Shown piece after piece: positions 26,009-35,047 of a stretch of DNA of 49,211 nucleotides (position 1 is the stretch's first letter; every line of letters begins with the position of its first letter). The stretch lies in assembly GCF_030269515.1 (NCBI RefSeq), contig NZ_BSTM01000043.1:1-49211 (forward strand), written 5' to 3'. Origin of the DNA: Actinomadura sp. NBRC 104412 (GTDB lineage Bacteria > Actinomycetota > Actinomycetes > Streptosporangiales > Streptosporangiaceae). The notes below the pieces were generated by a model that was given only the letters and a program-made list of their open reading frames with translations, made no database searches and had not been told where the DNA came from. The position numbers and the translations under genes were made by a program.

Positions 26009-26734
26009 ATGTACCTGACGCGCGCTTTCCTCAACCCACGCCGGGCAGGTGCCATCCACCTGCTGGGCAGCCCTCAACGAATGCACGCGGCCGTGATGGC
26101 AGGCTTCCCGCCCCTTCTGGCCCCCAACGACCGCGTCCTCTGGCGCGTGGACGCCGAGAACAGCCACAAGGTCTCCCTTTACATCGTCTCGCCCCACCGC
26201 CCCGACCTCACCCACCTGGTCGAACAAGCAGGATGGCCCCACTCCGACGTTCCCTCCTGGGCCACGAAGTCCTACGAGCCCCTCCTGCAACGACTCAAAG
26301 CCGGCCAACGCTACGCCTTCCGGCTCACCGCCAATCCCACCTACGTCGTAGCCCGACACGGCCAACGCGGACTCCGCCGCCCCCACGTCACAGCCGAGCA
26401 ACAAACCGCCTGGCTCCTAGAACAATCCGCTAAGAGGGGCTTCGAAGTCCTACCCGCCGCCACCCCGCATCCTCTCCCCACCGAGCAGGCCCACAACCTC
26501 CGCTTGGTGGACCGCCACCGGATCAGGTTCACAAGGAAAGCAGGAGGGACCGTGACCCTGAACCGAGTCACGTTCCAAGGTCTTCTCGAGGTAACGGATG
26601 AAGTCGCCCTACGGGCGACCCTCATCTACGGCATTGGACGCGCCCGCGCCTACGGCTGCGGCCTCCTCACCCTCGCCCGCCCCAACGAATCCCCCACAAG
26701 GCCCGAGGAGCGAAACCAAGACCATCACCTCTAA
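26009..26734 (+). CDS. cas6e: CRISPR RNA endoribonuclease Cas6e (Cse3/CasE)
   Basis: 241 residues. The beginning MYLTRAFLNP then HLLGSPQRMHAAVMAGFP contains the catalytic-position histidine (H27). The glycine-rich loop GIGRARAYGCGLLTLAR close to the C-terminus is the family G-x-G-x-x-x-x-x-G-x-G-L-L signature. The protein cuts pre-crRNA at the 3' base of the repeat hairpin and stays bound. The repeat in the array at 44876-45267 has the expected 6-bp GC stem. The operon ends here; cas1 and cas2, which normally follow, are not present. The last ~15 residues are charged and non-conserved. Confidence 0.94.
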   Translation: MYLTRAFLNPRRAGAIHLLGSPQRMHAAVMAGFPPLLAPNDRVLWRVDAENSHKVSLYIVSPHRPDLTHLVEQAGWPHSDVPSWATKSYEPLLQRLKAGQRYAFRLTANPTYVVARHGQRGLRRPHVTAEQQTAWLLEQSAKRGFEVLPAATPHPLPTEQAHNLRLVDRHRIRFTRKAGGTVTLNRVTFQGLLEVTDEVALRATLIYGIGRARAYGCGLLTLARPNESPTRPEERNQDHHL

Positions 26735-27589
26735 CCGCTTCACCCATGAGCCAGGACGCCGGGACCATCGCTGACGAAGCGACCTCCGGCACGACCGCAG
26801 TGCCCAGCGGGAACCGACACGGCCAACGAACAACACCTGATTACTGGGAAGAGATGCATACTCCGGATCACTCAAGGCACTGAGCGAAGCAAGCAGCCCA
26901 CACCGATGCGCTGAGCCACCGCGCCGCCTCCCGCGACACGATAAGCCCCAAGATCCCCCGGATAGAGCCCCTAGATAGTGGCCTGGCGATGAGCGCCGAA
27001 TCCCGGCCTGCGCCGCAGCACCATTCCATCCATCCAGGTCCACGTAACCGAGCCAGAAGGCGGTGTCGATCAGCGTGACGAAATCGCCCCCCACCTTGCT
27101 GGAAGGACGACCGACCCCGGATCAGTCAGGCTTTGGCCCCGCACACACGCGGGGGCCGCCGGGTAAGGCAGCCAAGCCGCTAAGCCGCACGCGGCCCCCG
27201 TCGGCAGGCGGTATGAATCGCTCGGAGTCGGCGAGCGCGGTGCGCAACTCGGGAATGGTTGCCTCCGGCGCGGACTCGGATACCGCGACTCCACGACCCA
27301 TAGAGATCCGCCGCCGCGCGCTCGAAAACTCAAGTGGATGTCGACGAGCAGGTGCGGTAGGCGACGGTGTCTTCGCCGTGGCTGTAGTAGCGGATGGCTT
27401 TGCCATAGCTGCGGGTGAGTGTGGCGCCACGGGCGTCGGTTACGCCGCCGACCGAAACGACTGGAACCTGCGCCGCTTCGGACCCTTCGGTGCCGAACGC
27501 GCCAACCCCATCGGTCCATGCCGCGAGCGAACGTGGTGTCGGTGCGCGACAGAGGACGACCGGTGCCCGGCAAGGCAGTGGGAAACGGC
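26735..27589. other. Gene-free gap where cas1-cas2 would be expected
   Basis: 855 bases without a supported gene. No Cas1 or Cas2 motif (for instance the Cas1 E/H/D blocks) is readable in any frame. A minus-strand frame around 27122-27300 (PEATIPELRTALADSERF) and one around 27340-27560 (VVSVGGVTDARGATLTRSY) read as plausible coding scraps of unknown families. A hairpin at 27135-27157 is listed separately. Confidence 0.5.
27135..27157. terminator. GC-rich hairpin 400 bp downstream of cas6e
   Basis: GGCCCCGC-ACACAC-GCGGGGGCC: 8-bp stem with one bulged G and a 6-base loop. It may terminate transcription of the cas operon. Its core (CCCCGC...GCGGGG) resembles the stem of type I-E repeats, but there is only one copy. 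Confidence 0.4.
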
Positions 27590-28597
27590 TTACCGAGTTG
27601 GGTTGTTGGTTTGAGGGGATGGGTGTAGGTGGGCCAGGAGGTTTGGCAGCGTGTGGTGGCTTTTGAGTAGTTCGGGAGTGGGGGCGACGAAGAGGAGGAT
27701 GGACGTCACCCCGGGTTGGGCGAAGCGGGCGATCCGCTGGCGGCATTCGTCCAGGGAGCCGTGAATCCACAGTGCGTCGACGATGTCGTCGGGCAGGGCG
27801 AGCCCCGCTGCCGCGCCGTGGCCGGAGTCGTACAGGGTGCGGGACTCGGTGAGCCTGTCTCCGTGGCCGAGCCAGTCGTGGAACGCCCGGTAGGGGGCCT
27901 GGTTGAGGATCCAGCCGAGAAAGGCCCGTCCGGTGCGGCGAGCGTGAGCGGTGTCCTCGGTCGGGCAGACGAACAGTTTGACGACGAACTCCTTGTCCAG
28001 CGGGAGGGGACCGGCCTCGGCGAGGACCCGTTCCAGGTCGCCGGCGGCCAGGACGTTGGTGATGACGCCGTCGCCCTCGGTGAGTCCCAGCCGGACCATG
28101 CGCGGCCGGAGCGCCCCAACGATGATCTTGGGTGGGACGGCGGCGAGCGGTGGCGGGCGGTAGCCGCGGACGGTGAACGTCTCGTACTCCTCGTCGACGG
28201 GGTCGCCGCGCAGCGCGGTCTTGAGGAACCGCACCGTGTCCCGGAGCCGGGCGACGGGCTTGGCGAACGGGATGCCGTTCAGGGCCGTCACATGGGCCGG
28301 CACCGATGTGCCGAGGCCCAGCATGACCCGTTCCGCGGCCAGTTCGGAGAGGGCCGCCGCGGTCTGCGCGAGCACCGCCGGGCCCCGGGTGGACACCGGG
28401 ACGACGCCCGTGCCGACGCCCAGGTCGGGCCGCCACGCCGCCGCGGCGGCCAGCGGCGTGAAGGCGTCGATGCCGCCGCCCTCGCCCGTCCACACGTCGG
28501 CGTAGCCGAGGCCGGGCAGCGCTTCGATCACCTCGCGGTGGTCGCGCAGCGCCCGTCCGGGCAGGGGCAGGTTCACCGCCCACCTGATCGCCGTCAT
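27590..28597 (-). CDS. LLM-class (luciferase-like, F420-type) oxidoreductase
   Basis: 335 residues, TIM-barrel LLM family: AVNLPLPGRALRDHREVIE, LGYADVWTGEGGGIDAFTP, LGVGTGVVPVSTRGPAVLA, ALSELAAERVMLGLGTSVP, then RLRDTVRFLKTALRG and PPKIIVGALRPRMVRLG. This resembles the F420-dependent branch (mer/FGD-like) more than FMN alkane monooxygenases, but the cofactor is an inference. Last gene of a seven-gene operon with an ABC importer; its ATG lies 5 bases after the binding-protein stop. It probably oxidises or reduces the imported compound. Confidence 0.88.
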   Translation of the reverse strand: MTAIRWAVNLPLPGRALRDHREVIEALPGLGYADVWTGEGGGIDAFTPLAAAAAWRPDLGVGTGVVPVSTRGPAVLAQTAAALSELAAERVMLGLGTSVPAHVTALNGIPFAKPVARLRDTVRFLKTALRGDPVDEEYETFTVRGYRPPPLAAVPPKIIVGALRPRMVRLGLTEGDGVITNVLAAGDLERVLAEAGPLPLDKEFVVKLFVCPTEDTAHARRTGRAFLGWILNQAPYRAFHDWLGHGDRLTESRTLYDSGHGAAAGLALPDDIVDALWIHGSLDECRQRIARFAQPGVTSILLFVAPTPELLKSHHTLPNLLAHLHPSPQTNNPTR

Positions 28598-28602
28598 CTC
28601 CC

Positions 28603-30189
28603 CTACTTCCCGACGCGGACGGTCGTCAGGTCGACGAACCAGGACTTCGGCTGGACGAGGCCCTGGACGTCGGCGGCGAGAGCGCGCGGGTTCCGGTCGC
28701 TCACCACGAACAGGTAGGGTGCCTCGTCGCTGACGATCCGCTCGGCCTGACGGTAGAGGGAGACGCGCTTGACCGGGTCGAGGGTCCGCTCGGCCTCCTC
28801 GGACAGGGAGTCGACGCGGGCGGAGTACCAGTGGCCCTTGTATACGGGCGAGCCCTTCGCCCAGTAGGCCCGGACCAGGGCCTCGGCCTGGAAGGTGACC
28901 GTCGAGGCGCACTGGACGTCCGCGCCCTGGACCGGTTTGCCCGCGTTCAGGTCGGCGAGCAGAGCCGACCATTCCACCTTCTTGATCTGCACCTTGATGC
29001 CGACCTTGGCCAGTTGCGCCTGGAGCGCGGTGGCGATGGGCACGGGGATGAGATTGCCGGAGCCCCCGGTCGGGACGGCCAGGGTCGTGCTGAATCCCTG
29101 CGGCACACCGGCCTGCGCGAGGAGTTCCTTGGCCTTGGCCGGGTCATGCTTGTAGGCGTCGTTGGCCGGGTCGTGCTGGTCGGTCGATGCCGGCGCGTGC
29201 TGGTGGACCGGGTCCGCGGTGCCCTTGAGGAGGTCGCGGGCGATGGCCTGCCGGTCGATGGCGTAGTTGGCGGCCCGCCTGACGCGCACGTCGTTCCACG
29301 GCTTCACGGCCTGGTCGAACGTGCAGTACCACAGGTGGTCGTAGTTGTTGCTGAGCAACTGGAACCCGGACGACCTCAGCGGTGCGACGTCGTCGGGGCT
29401 CGGGTATTCGATCCAGTTGACCTGGCCGGAGCGGAGCGCGGCGGTACGGGCCGCGGCGTCCGGGATCGGGCGCAGCACGAGCTTGCCGACCTTGGGCGCG
29501 CCGCCCCAGTAGTTCTTGTTGGGCACCATGGTGAGCTGCTGGCCGGGCTTGAGCGACTCGAACCGGAACGGCCCGGTCCCCTCCGGGTGCTGCGCGAACC
29601 GCTGGTTGCCATGCTTCTTGACCGCGGTCGGGCTGGGGATGGTGAGGAAGGTCAGGTCGGTGAGCAGGTGGCCGCTGGGCTGTTTCGTGGTGATCTCGAC
29701 GGTCCCCGCGTCGATCTTGCGGTACGACCTGATCTGACCGGACCACAGCGCCGCGGCGCCGGCCGCCTCCGGGTAGTAGTACGGGCTCTTCTTGTTGAGC
29801 AGCCGGTCGTAGGCGAAGATCACCGAGTCGGCGTCGAACGGCGTGCCGTCGGAGAAGGTCACGCCCCGCCGCAGGTGGAAGGTCCAGGTGCGGCCGTCGC
29901 GGCTGGTCTCCCAGGAGGTCGCCAGTCCGGGCACGATCCCGGGCGTCCTGGTGGACTGCTTCAGGTCGTAGCGGGTGAGCCCGTCGTAGAGCTGGAAGTT
30001 GACGAACCGTTCGCCCTCGAAACCATGAGCGAACGCCATGACGGTGTCCGTGCCGGGAATGTCGGAGGCGGTCATGCCGATGACGAGCGTGCCTCCCGAG
30101 CCGGTGGACGGGCCGGCGGTGCCGCAGGCGGCGGTGAGACCCGCCGTCAGGACGGCGGACAGCAGTGTGCGGGGTCGGTTGAGCCTCAT
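28603..30189 (-). CDS. Oligopeptide-type ABC transporter substrate-binding lipoprotein (family 5)
   Basis: 528 residues with a lipoprotein signal (SAVLTAGLTAACG, lipobox L-T-A-A-C, Cys about 22). SBP_bac_5 domain: DGLTRYDLKQSTRTPGIVP, LATSWETSRDGRTWTFHLRR, VTFSDGTPFDADSVIFAYDR, then VRRAANYAIDRQAIAR (the R-x-A-x-x-x-A-I-D-R mark). It binds the transported compound outside the membrane. These proteins often carry peptides but also many other solutes, so the ligand may be an aromatic conjugate. Ribosome site CAGGAGAAC. 14 bases after the ATPase gene in the same operon. Confidence 0.93.
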   Translation of the reverse strand: MRLNRPRTLLSAVLTAGLTAACGTAGPSTGSGGTLVIGMTASDIPGTDTVMAFAHGFEGERFVNFQLYDGLTRYDLKQSTRTPGIVPGLATSWETSRDGRTWTFHLRRGVTFSDGTPFDADSVIFAYDRLLNKKSPYYYPEAAGAAALWSGQIRSYRKIDAGTVEITTKQPSGHLLTDLTFLTIPSPTAVKKHGNQRFAQHPEGTGPFRFESLKPGQQLTMVPNKNYWGGAPKVGKLVLRPIPDAAARTAALRSGQVNWIEYPSPDDVAPLRSSGFQLLSNNYDHLWYCTFDQAVKPWNDVRVRRAANYAIDRQAIARDLLKGTADPVHQHAPASTDQHDPANDAYKHDPAKAKELLAQAGVPQGFSTTLAVPTGGSGNLIPVPIATALQAQLAKVGIKVQIKKVEWSALLADLNAGKPVQGADVQCASTVTFQAEALVRAYWAKGSPVYKGHWYSARVDSLSEEAERTLDPVKRVSLYRQAERIVSDEAPYLFVVSDRNPRALAADVQGLVQPKSWFVDLTTVRVGK

Positions 30190-30203
30190 GGTCGTTCTCC
30201 TGG

Positions 30204-30962
30204 TCAGGGAAGTGGGGGAATCGAGGCGAGCAGCGTGCGCGTGTAGGGGTGGCCGGGCCGGGACCAGATGCGGTCCGCGGGTCCCTCTTCGACCACCCGG
30301 CCCTGCCGCATCACCATCACGCGGTCGGCGATGTGCTCGACGACGGCCAGGTCGTGGGAGATGAACAGGAACGCGACGCCGGTGTCGCGCTGGAGGCCCG
30401 CGAGCAGGTTGAGCACCTGGGCCTGGACGCTCTTGTCCAGCGCGGAGACGGCCTCGTCGCAGACGATGACCTCGGGGTCGGTGGCCAGGGCCCGGGCCAG
30501 TGCCACGCGCTGGATCTGGCCGCCGGACATCTCGTGGGGGTAGCGTCCGGCGTCCGAGGACGGCACGCCGACGCGGTCGAGCAGGTCGGCGACCCGTGCG
30601 GGGATCGTTCTCCTGGAACGGCCGTGCGCGCGCAGGTTGAACGCGACGGCGTCGCCGACGGTCATGCGGGGGTTCAGCGACGTCTGCGGTGACTGCGGGA
30701 CGAGCTGCAGCCTGGCCCGCAACCGCCGCAGGGCCGCGCCCCGGGTCCGCGCCAGATCGTGGCCGGCGAAGACGACCCGTCCGGTGTCGGGCGTCAGCAG
30801 CCGCAGGATCATCTTGGCCGTGGTGGACTTCCCGCTGCCGGACTCCCCGACCACGCCGAGGGTCTCGCCCGCGTGCAGTTCCAGGCTGACGCCGTCGACC
30901 GCGGGCGTCCCGGAGCCGAAGGTCTTGGACAGGTTCGTCGCCGTCAGCAGCGGCCCGGTCAT
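30204..30962 (-). CDS. ABC transporter ATP-binding protein (DppF/OppF-like)
   Basis: 252 residues: Walker A GVVGESGSGKSTTAKMI, Q-loop LQLVPQSPQTSLNPRMTV, signature YPHEMSGGQIQRVALARAL, Walker B EVIVCDEAVSALDKSVQAQ and the switch histidine in FLFISHDLAVVEHIADRV. The D-P/O-P-type Q-loop with SLNPRMTV is typical of OppF. One of two different ATPases driving the importer. ATG 30962 overlaps the preceding stop (ATGA). It lacks the C-terminal Fe-S-like oligopeptide domain, which the partner ATPase has. Confidence 0.94.
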   Translation of the reverse strand: MTGPLLTATNLSKTFGSGTPAVDGVSLELHAGETLGVVGESGSGKSTTAKMILRLLTPDTGRVVFAGHDLARTRGAALRRLRARLQLVPQSPQTSLNPRMTVGDAVAFNLRAHGRSRRTIPARVADLLDRVGVPSSDAGRYPHEMSGGQIQRVALARALATDPEVIVCDEAVSALDKSVQAQVLNLLAGLQRDTGVAFLFISHDLAVVEHIADRVMVMRQGRVVEEGPADRIWSRPGHPYTRTLLASIPPLP

Positions 30963-31957
30963 CCCGGCCTCCCCTCGGTACGCGCCCCCGCGTTCCACGG
31001 CACCGGGCAAGCGGCCGAGCCGCCGCCGGAGACGGGTTCCAGCACGGGCCGCCGGGTCGAACACCCCGGCTCGGTGTGCGGGCAGCGCGGCGCCAGCGCG
31101 CACGCGCCGTCGTCCACGGCGGTGGCGGACGGTGGCGACCCGGGAAGCCCGGGCAGTTCCCCGCGGGGCACGCCGGGGCGCGGCTGGGCGCCGAGCAGGG
31201 CGGCGGTGTACGGGTGGGCGGGACGGGTGAGGACGCGTTCGGCCGGACCTTCCTCGACGACCCGGCCCGCGTACATGACGACGACCGTGGAGCCCATCAG
31301 CCGGGCGACGCCCACGTCGTGGGTGACCAGCAGCACCGCCATGTCCAGTTCGCGCCGCAGCCGCCCGAACAGTTCGAGGATCCGGGCCTGGACGGTCATG
31401 TCCAGCGCCGTGGTCGGCTCGTCGGCGATGAGCAGCCGGGGGCCGCAGGCGATCGCGGCGGCGATGGCGACCCGCTGCCGCAGGCCCCCGGACAGCTCGT
31501 GCGGGTAGGCGCGGGCCACCCTCTCGGGGTCGGGGATGCCCGCCTGGGCGAGCAGCTCGCCGGCCCGTTCGCGGCGGGCGGCACGGGTCGTGGCGACGCC
31601 ATGGGCCCGCAGCACCTCGGCGACCTGGGAGCCCACCCGCCGCAGCGGGTCGAGCGAGCCGGTCGGGTCCTGCGGGACCAGGCCGATGTCGCGGCCGCGC
31701 AACGACCGCATGTCCCGCTCGTCGAGGTCGAGCAGGGAGACTCCGTCGAGACGGACCGCGCCGCCGACCGTGGCGCGCGGGCCGAGCAGCCGCAGCACCG
31801 CCCGCGCCGTGACCGACTTGCCGCTGCCCGACTCGCCGAGCACGACCGTGGTGCGTCCGGCCTCCACCTCGAAGCCGACGCCCCGGACGGCGTGTGCGAC
31901 GCGTTCCCCGGCGGTGAAGTCGACGGTGAGGTTTTCGATCTCCAGCAGCGCGCTCAT
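30959..31957 (-). CDS. ABC transporter ATP-binding protein (DppD/OppD-like)
   Basis: 332 residues: Walker A VVLGESGSGKSVTARAVL, Q-loop IGLVPQDPTGSLDPLRRV, signature YPHELSGGLRQRVAIAAAI, Walker B RLLIADEPTTALDMTVQAR and H-loop VLLVTHDVGVARLMGSTV. The C-terminal oligopeptide-transporter extension is present, with the cysteine-containing segment CALAPRCPHTEPGC. OppD-like partner of the following ATPase. Overlaps the permease upstream and the ATPase downstream by ATGA. Confidence 0.94.
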   Translation of the reverse strand: MSALLEIENLTVDFTAGERVAHAVRGVGFEVEAGRTTVVLGESGSGKSVTARAVLRLLGPRATVGGAVRLDGVSLLDLDERDMRSLRGRDIGLVPQDPTGSLDPLRRVGSQVAEVLRAHGVATTRAARRERAGELLAQAGIPDPERVARAYPHELSGGLRQRVAIAAAIACGPRLLIADEPTTALDMTVQARILELFGRLRRELDMAVLLVTHDVGVARLMGSTVVVMYAGRVVEEGPAERVLTRPAHPYTAALLGAQPRPGVPRGELPGLPGSPPSATAVDDGACALAPRCPHTEPGCSTRRPVLEPVSGGGSAACPVPWNAGARTEGRPG

Positions 31958-32868
31958 AGGGTGTACCTCGATCGCACGTCGAAGTGGTCGCGCAGCCCTT
32001 CGCCGAGCAGGTTGAACGCCACCGAGGCCAGGAAGATGGCGGCGCCGGGGATCAGCGTGAGGAGCGGCGCGGTGAAGATGTGCTGGCGCAGGTCGTCCAG
32101 CATGGCTCCCCACTCGGCGCGGGGCGGGGCGACGCCCAGCCCGAGGAACGACAGCCCGGAGCCGAGCACGATCGACAACCCGACCAGCGCCGAGCAGTAG
32201 ACGGTCAGCACGGGAAGCACGTTGGGCAGCACGTGCCGCAGCGCGATCGTCGCCGTCCGGGCGCCACCGGCCCGCGCGGCCTGGGTGAAGTCCAGCTCGC
32301 GCAGCCTGGCGACCTCGGTGACCACGACCCGGGCGACGGCCGGGACGAGGATGACCGACAGCGCGATGACGAGGCTGGTCAGGCCCGCGCCCAGGGACGC
32401 GGCTATGGAGATCGCCAGCAGCACGGCGGGGAAGGCGAACAGCACGTCGAGCGAGCGCATCACGACGTTCTCCAGCCAGCGCGCGCCGAGCCCGGCGACG
32501 ATGCCGAGGAACGTGCCCGCCGTCCCCGCCACCAGCACCGGCACCAGGCCCGCCGCCAGCGAGGGCTGGACGCCCCACAGCAGGCGGCTCAGCAGGTCAC
32601 GGCCCTGGCCGTCGGTGCCGAGCGGATGCCCGAGGCTGCCGGGCGGTAGCAGCCGTTCGGAGAGCGACCCGGCGTCCGGGTCGGCCAGCGGCAGCACCGG
32701 GACCAGCACCGCCGCCAGGATCAGCGACGAGACCAGCACGGTTCCCGCGGTGAGCGCGGCGCCCGGGCGGCGCCTCCGGCGTGGACGGCGCCGGCGGCGC
32801 GGCCCGGCGCGCCCGGCACCGGCCGCGGCCGCGGATGTGAGGTCCGAGATGGGGGCCACAGAAGCCAT
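31954..32868 (-). CDS. ABC transporter permease (DppC-like)
   Basis: 304 residues. The cytoplasmic N-terminus is extremely Arg-rich (residues 23-35 are nearly all Arg/Pro), then a helix (GTVLVSSLILAAVLVPVL). The family mark HPLGTDGQGRDLLSRLLWG precedes five further helices. The EAA loop is AARAGGARTATIALRHVLPN. The end is the DppC-typical NLLGEGLRDHFDVRSR. ATG 32868 follows GGAGATAGCC. With the DppB-like protein it forms the membrane channel. Confidence 0.92.
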   Translation of the reverse strand: MASVAPISDLTSAAAAGAGRAGPRRRRRPRRRRRPGAALTAGTVLVSSLILAAVLVPVLPLADPDAGSLSERLLPPGSLGHPLGTDGQGRDLLSRLLWGVQPSLAAGLVPVLVAGTAGTFLGIVAGLGARWLENVVMRSLDVLFAFPAVLLAISIAASLGAGLTSLVIALSVILVPAVARVVVTEVARLRELDFTQAARAGGARTATIALRHVLPNVLPVLTVYCSALVGLSIVLGSGLSFLGLGVAPPRAEWGAMLDDLRQHIFTAPLLTLIPGAAIFLASVAFNLLGEGLRDHFDVRSRYTL

Positions 32869-32870
32869 GG

Positions 32871-33815
32871 CTATCTCCGTACGCGTGGATCGACGAGCGC
32901 GTGGACGCCGTCGACCACGATGTTGATGAGGACGAACGCGATGGCGATGACCAGCACGCCACCCTGGATGAGCGGCAGGTCGCGGGAGGCGATGGCGTTG
33001 TACAGCGCCTGGCCGAGACCGGGCCAGGAGAAGATCGTCTCGACGAAGACGACACCGCCGATGAGGTAGGCCAGTTGCAGCCCGGTGATGGTGAGCAGGG
33101 AGGGCAGCGCGTTGTGCAGCGCGTGCCGGGCGATCGCCGCACGGCCCAGCCCGCGCGCCCGCATGGCCTCGACCTGGTCTCCGGCCATGACCTCCACCAG
33201 GCCGGCCCGCAGCATCCGCCCGACGACGCCCATCGGGATCAGCGACACCGCCACGGCCGGCAGCACCAGGTGCCGCAGCAGGTCGCCGGTGCCGCCGCCG
33301 TCGATCGGGTCGTACATGCCTCCGGCGGGCAGCACCTGGAACCGGACGGCAAGCAGGGCGACCAGGCCAAGCGCGACCGAGTACTGGGGCACCGACATCG
33401 CCAGGAAGGACGCGCCGGAGGCGAGCCCGCGCTGCAGCCGCCGCGTGCTGAACGCACCGGCCGCTCCGATCAGCAGGCCCCCGGCGAACGCCAGCACCGC
33501 CCCGGCGAGCGCGAGGATCGCGGTGTTGCCGAAGGCGCCCCACACGATCTCCAGGACGGGCCGCTGCTGCTGGATGGACGTGCCGAGCTCCCCCTGCGCG
33601 ACGTTCCAGGACCACCGGCCGAACTGGATCGGGAGCGGCTGGTCGAGCCCGAGCCGTTCGGTCAGCTCGCGCCGGGCGTCGGGCGCGGCCACCGGCCCGA
33701 GCAGGCTCGCCACCGGATCGCCGGGGACGAGCTTGGTCGTCAGGAAGACGACGAGGGACACGCCGAGCAGCGTCGGCACGGCGAGCAGGAGGCGGTGGAC
33801 GAGGAACCTCCTCAT
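32871..33815 (-). CDS. ABC transporter permease (DppB-like)
   Basis: 314 residues, six helices. Family marks are RFLVHRLLLAVPTLLGVSLVVF at the start, LVPGDPVASLLG, the EAA loop EAMRARGLGRAAIARHALHN, and VETIFSWPGLGQALYNAI near the end. The ATG at 33815 overlaps the hydrolase stop (ATGA), so the hydrolase and importer genes are translated together. Partner of the DppC-like permease. Confidence 0.93.
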   Translation of the reverse strand: MRRFLVHRLLLAVPTLLGVSLVVFLTTKLVPGDPVASLLGPVAAPDARRELTERLGLDQPLPIQFGRWSWNVAQGELGTSIQQQRPVLEIVWGAFGNTAILALAGAVLAFAGGLLIGAAGAFSTRRLQRGLASGASFLAMSVPQYSVALGLVALLAVRFQVLPAGGMYDPIDGGGTGDLLRHLVLPAVAVSLIPMGVVGRMLRAGLVEVMAGDQVEAMRARGLGRAAIARHALHNALPSLLTITGLQLAYLIGGVVFVETIFSWPGLGQALYNAIASRDLPLIQGGVLVIAIAFVLINIVVDGVHALVDPRVRR

Positions 33816-34840
33816 GACCGCTCCGCCGCGCGGATCCCTTCCGGAGCGGTCCCGTTCGGGACGATTGCGCCCGGCCTCTGGTCCGGGGTCAGGTCCGGGG
33901 CGGGTGGGCGCAGGCGCCGCCGGATCGCCGCGACCCGGACGCGGCGCGCCTCGGCGGGGATCCGGGCGGGCATCACGTCGAAGCCGTGCACGGTGCCCGG
34001 ATACTGGTGCAGCTCGACCGGGACACCGGCCTCGATCAGCCGTGCCGCGTAGCGCAGCCCCTCGTCCCGCAGCGGGTCGAACTCGCAGCCCAGCAGGAAC
34101 GCGGGCGGCAGCCCGGACAGGTCGGCGGCGCGCGCGGGCGCCGCGTGGGCGGGGACGTCGCCGGCCCGCTCGCCGAGGTAGTACCGCCAGGCGAACTGCG
34201 CGTCGCGTGCGGAGAAGATCGGGGTGTCGGTGAACGCGCGCATGGAGGGCGTGTCCAGCCGGTCGTCGAGGACGGGGTAGTTCAGCACCTGGAGCGCGAG
34301 CGCCGGGCCGCCGCGGTCCCGGGCGATGAGCGCCACGGCGGCGGCCAGCCCGCCGCCCGAGCTGGATCCGGCCACCGCGATCCGGGCGGGGTCGGCGCCG
34401 AGTTCGGCGGCGTGCGCGGCGACCCAGGTCAGGGCGGCATAGCAGTCCTCCACTCCGGCGGGGAAGGGCGCCTCGGGCGCCAGCCGGTAGTCGACGTTGA
34501 CCACGACCGCGCCGATGTCGCGCGCCCAGGAGCCGCAGTCGAGATGCCCGGTGTCGAGGTCGCCGATGGAGAACGAGCCGCCGTGGAAGTAGAGGATGGC
34601 CGGTTTGGGGCCGTCGTCGTGTCGCGGGGTGTAGACGCGCACGGGCACCCGGGTGCCGGATGACGGCCCGGGCAGCGTGCGGTCGGCGACGGCGATGTCG
34701 TCCGCCCAGTCCGGCGGGGGCTGCGGGGCACCGTCCCGGTCGGTGAGCGCGGCGAAGCGCGTGCGGGCGGCGGCGAGGTCGGCGAGATCGAGGGTCGGGA
34801 ACCGACGCGCGCTGGCGGCGATCTCCGGGTCCAGGTCCAT
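33812..34840 (-). CDS. Alpha/beta hydrolase, hormone-sensitive-lipase (HSL) type esterase
   Basis: 342 residues. Oxyanion motif HGGS in AILYFHGGSFSIGDL, nucleophile in AGSSSGGGLAAAVA (G-x-S-x-G), catalytic Asp in LLGCEFDPLRDEGLRYA and His in PGTVHGFDVMPA: the full HSL/group IV carboxylesterase set. ATG 34840 follows GGGAGAAGCCC; upstream in-frame ATGs lie in the control region. First gene of the importer operon, so it probably hydrolyses an ester in the imported compound. Cytoplasmic; no signal peptide. Confidence 0.9.
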   Translation of the reverse strand: MDLDPEIAASARRFPTLDLADLAAARTRFAALTDRDGAPQPPPDWADDIAVADRTLPGPSSGTRVPVRVYTPRHDDGPKPAILYFHGGSFSIGDLDTGHLDCGSWARDIGAVVVNVDYRLAPEAPFPAGVEDCYAALTWVAAHAAELGADPARIAVAGSSSGGGLAAAVALIARDRGGPALALQVLNYPVLDDRLDTPSMRAFTDTPIFSARDAQFAWRYYLGERAGDVPAHAAPARAADLSGLPPAFLLGCEFDPLRDEGLRYAARLIEAGVPVELHQYPGTVHGFDVMPARIPAEARRVRVAAIRRRLRPPAPDLTPDQRPGAIVPNGTAPEGIRAAERS

Positions 34841-34872
34841 GGGCTTCTCCCGTCCTCGCGAGATGAAAATTT

Positions 34873-34977
34873 GTGCGGTATTCGCACGACTGCGCGCATA
34901 GTACGCATGCCCGACCGGGGGCGCAATAGGTGAGCGGCAGCGGATCCACCCTTGTGCGCATGATGAACCTTCGTGCG
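34873..34977. promoter_or_regulatory. Divergent control region with GTGCG-type palindromes
   Basis: Between the two divergent hydrolase genes lie GTGCG-GTATT-CGCAC (34873-34887, perfect palindrome), TGCGCGCATAGTACGCATGC close by, and two direct GTGCG copies 19 bases apart (34954 and 34973). The same words recur ahead of the TIM-barrel gene at 36985-37009. Most likely the operators of the IclR regulator encoded at 35890. I infer the assignment from position and repetition. Confidence 0.6.
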
Positions 34978-35047
34978 GCATGGTAACGTCGCTGTTCATA
35001 GCCTTCCGATATGCCGGAAACGGCGTCTATCGAGCGAGGAGAGGCCG

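Noticed and set aside
26746..26883. 45-codon ORF (starting M-S-Q-D-A-G-T-I) just after cas6e
   Set aside because: No ribosome site, no similarity to Cas2 or any small Cas protein, composition not convincing.
26735..27589. Possible hidden cas1/cas2
   Set aside because: Read in all frames; no Cas1 or Cas2 conserved blocks found even allowing for frameshifts.
28831..30246. 471-codon plus-strand open frame antisense to the binding protein gene
   Set aside because: Shadow of the lipoprotein gene; the minus strand carries the signal peptide and family motifs.
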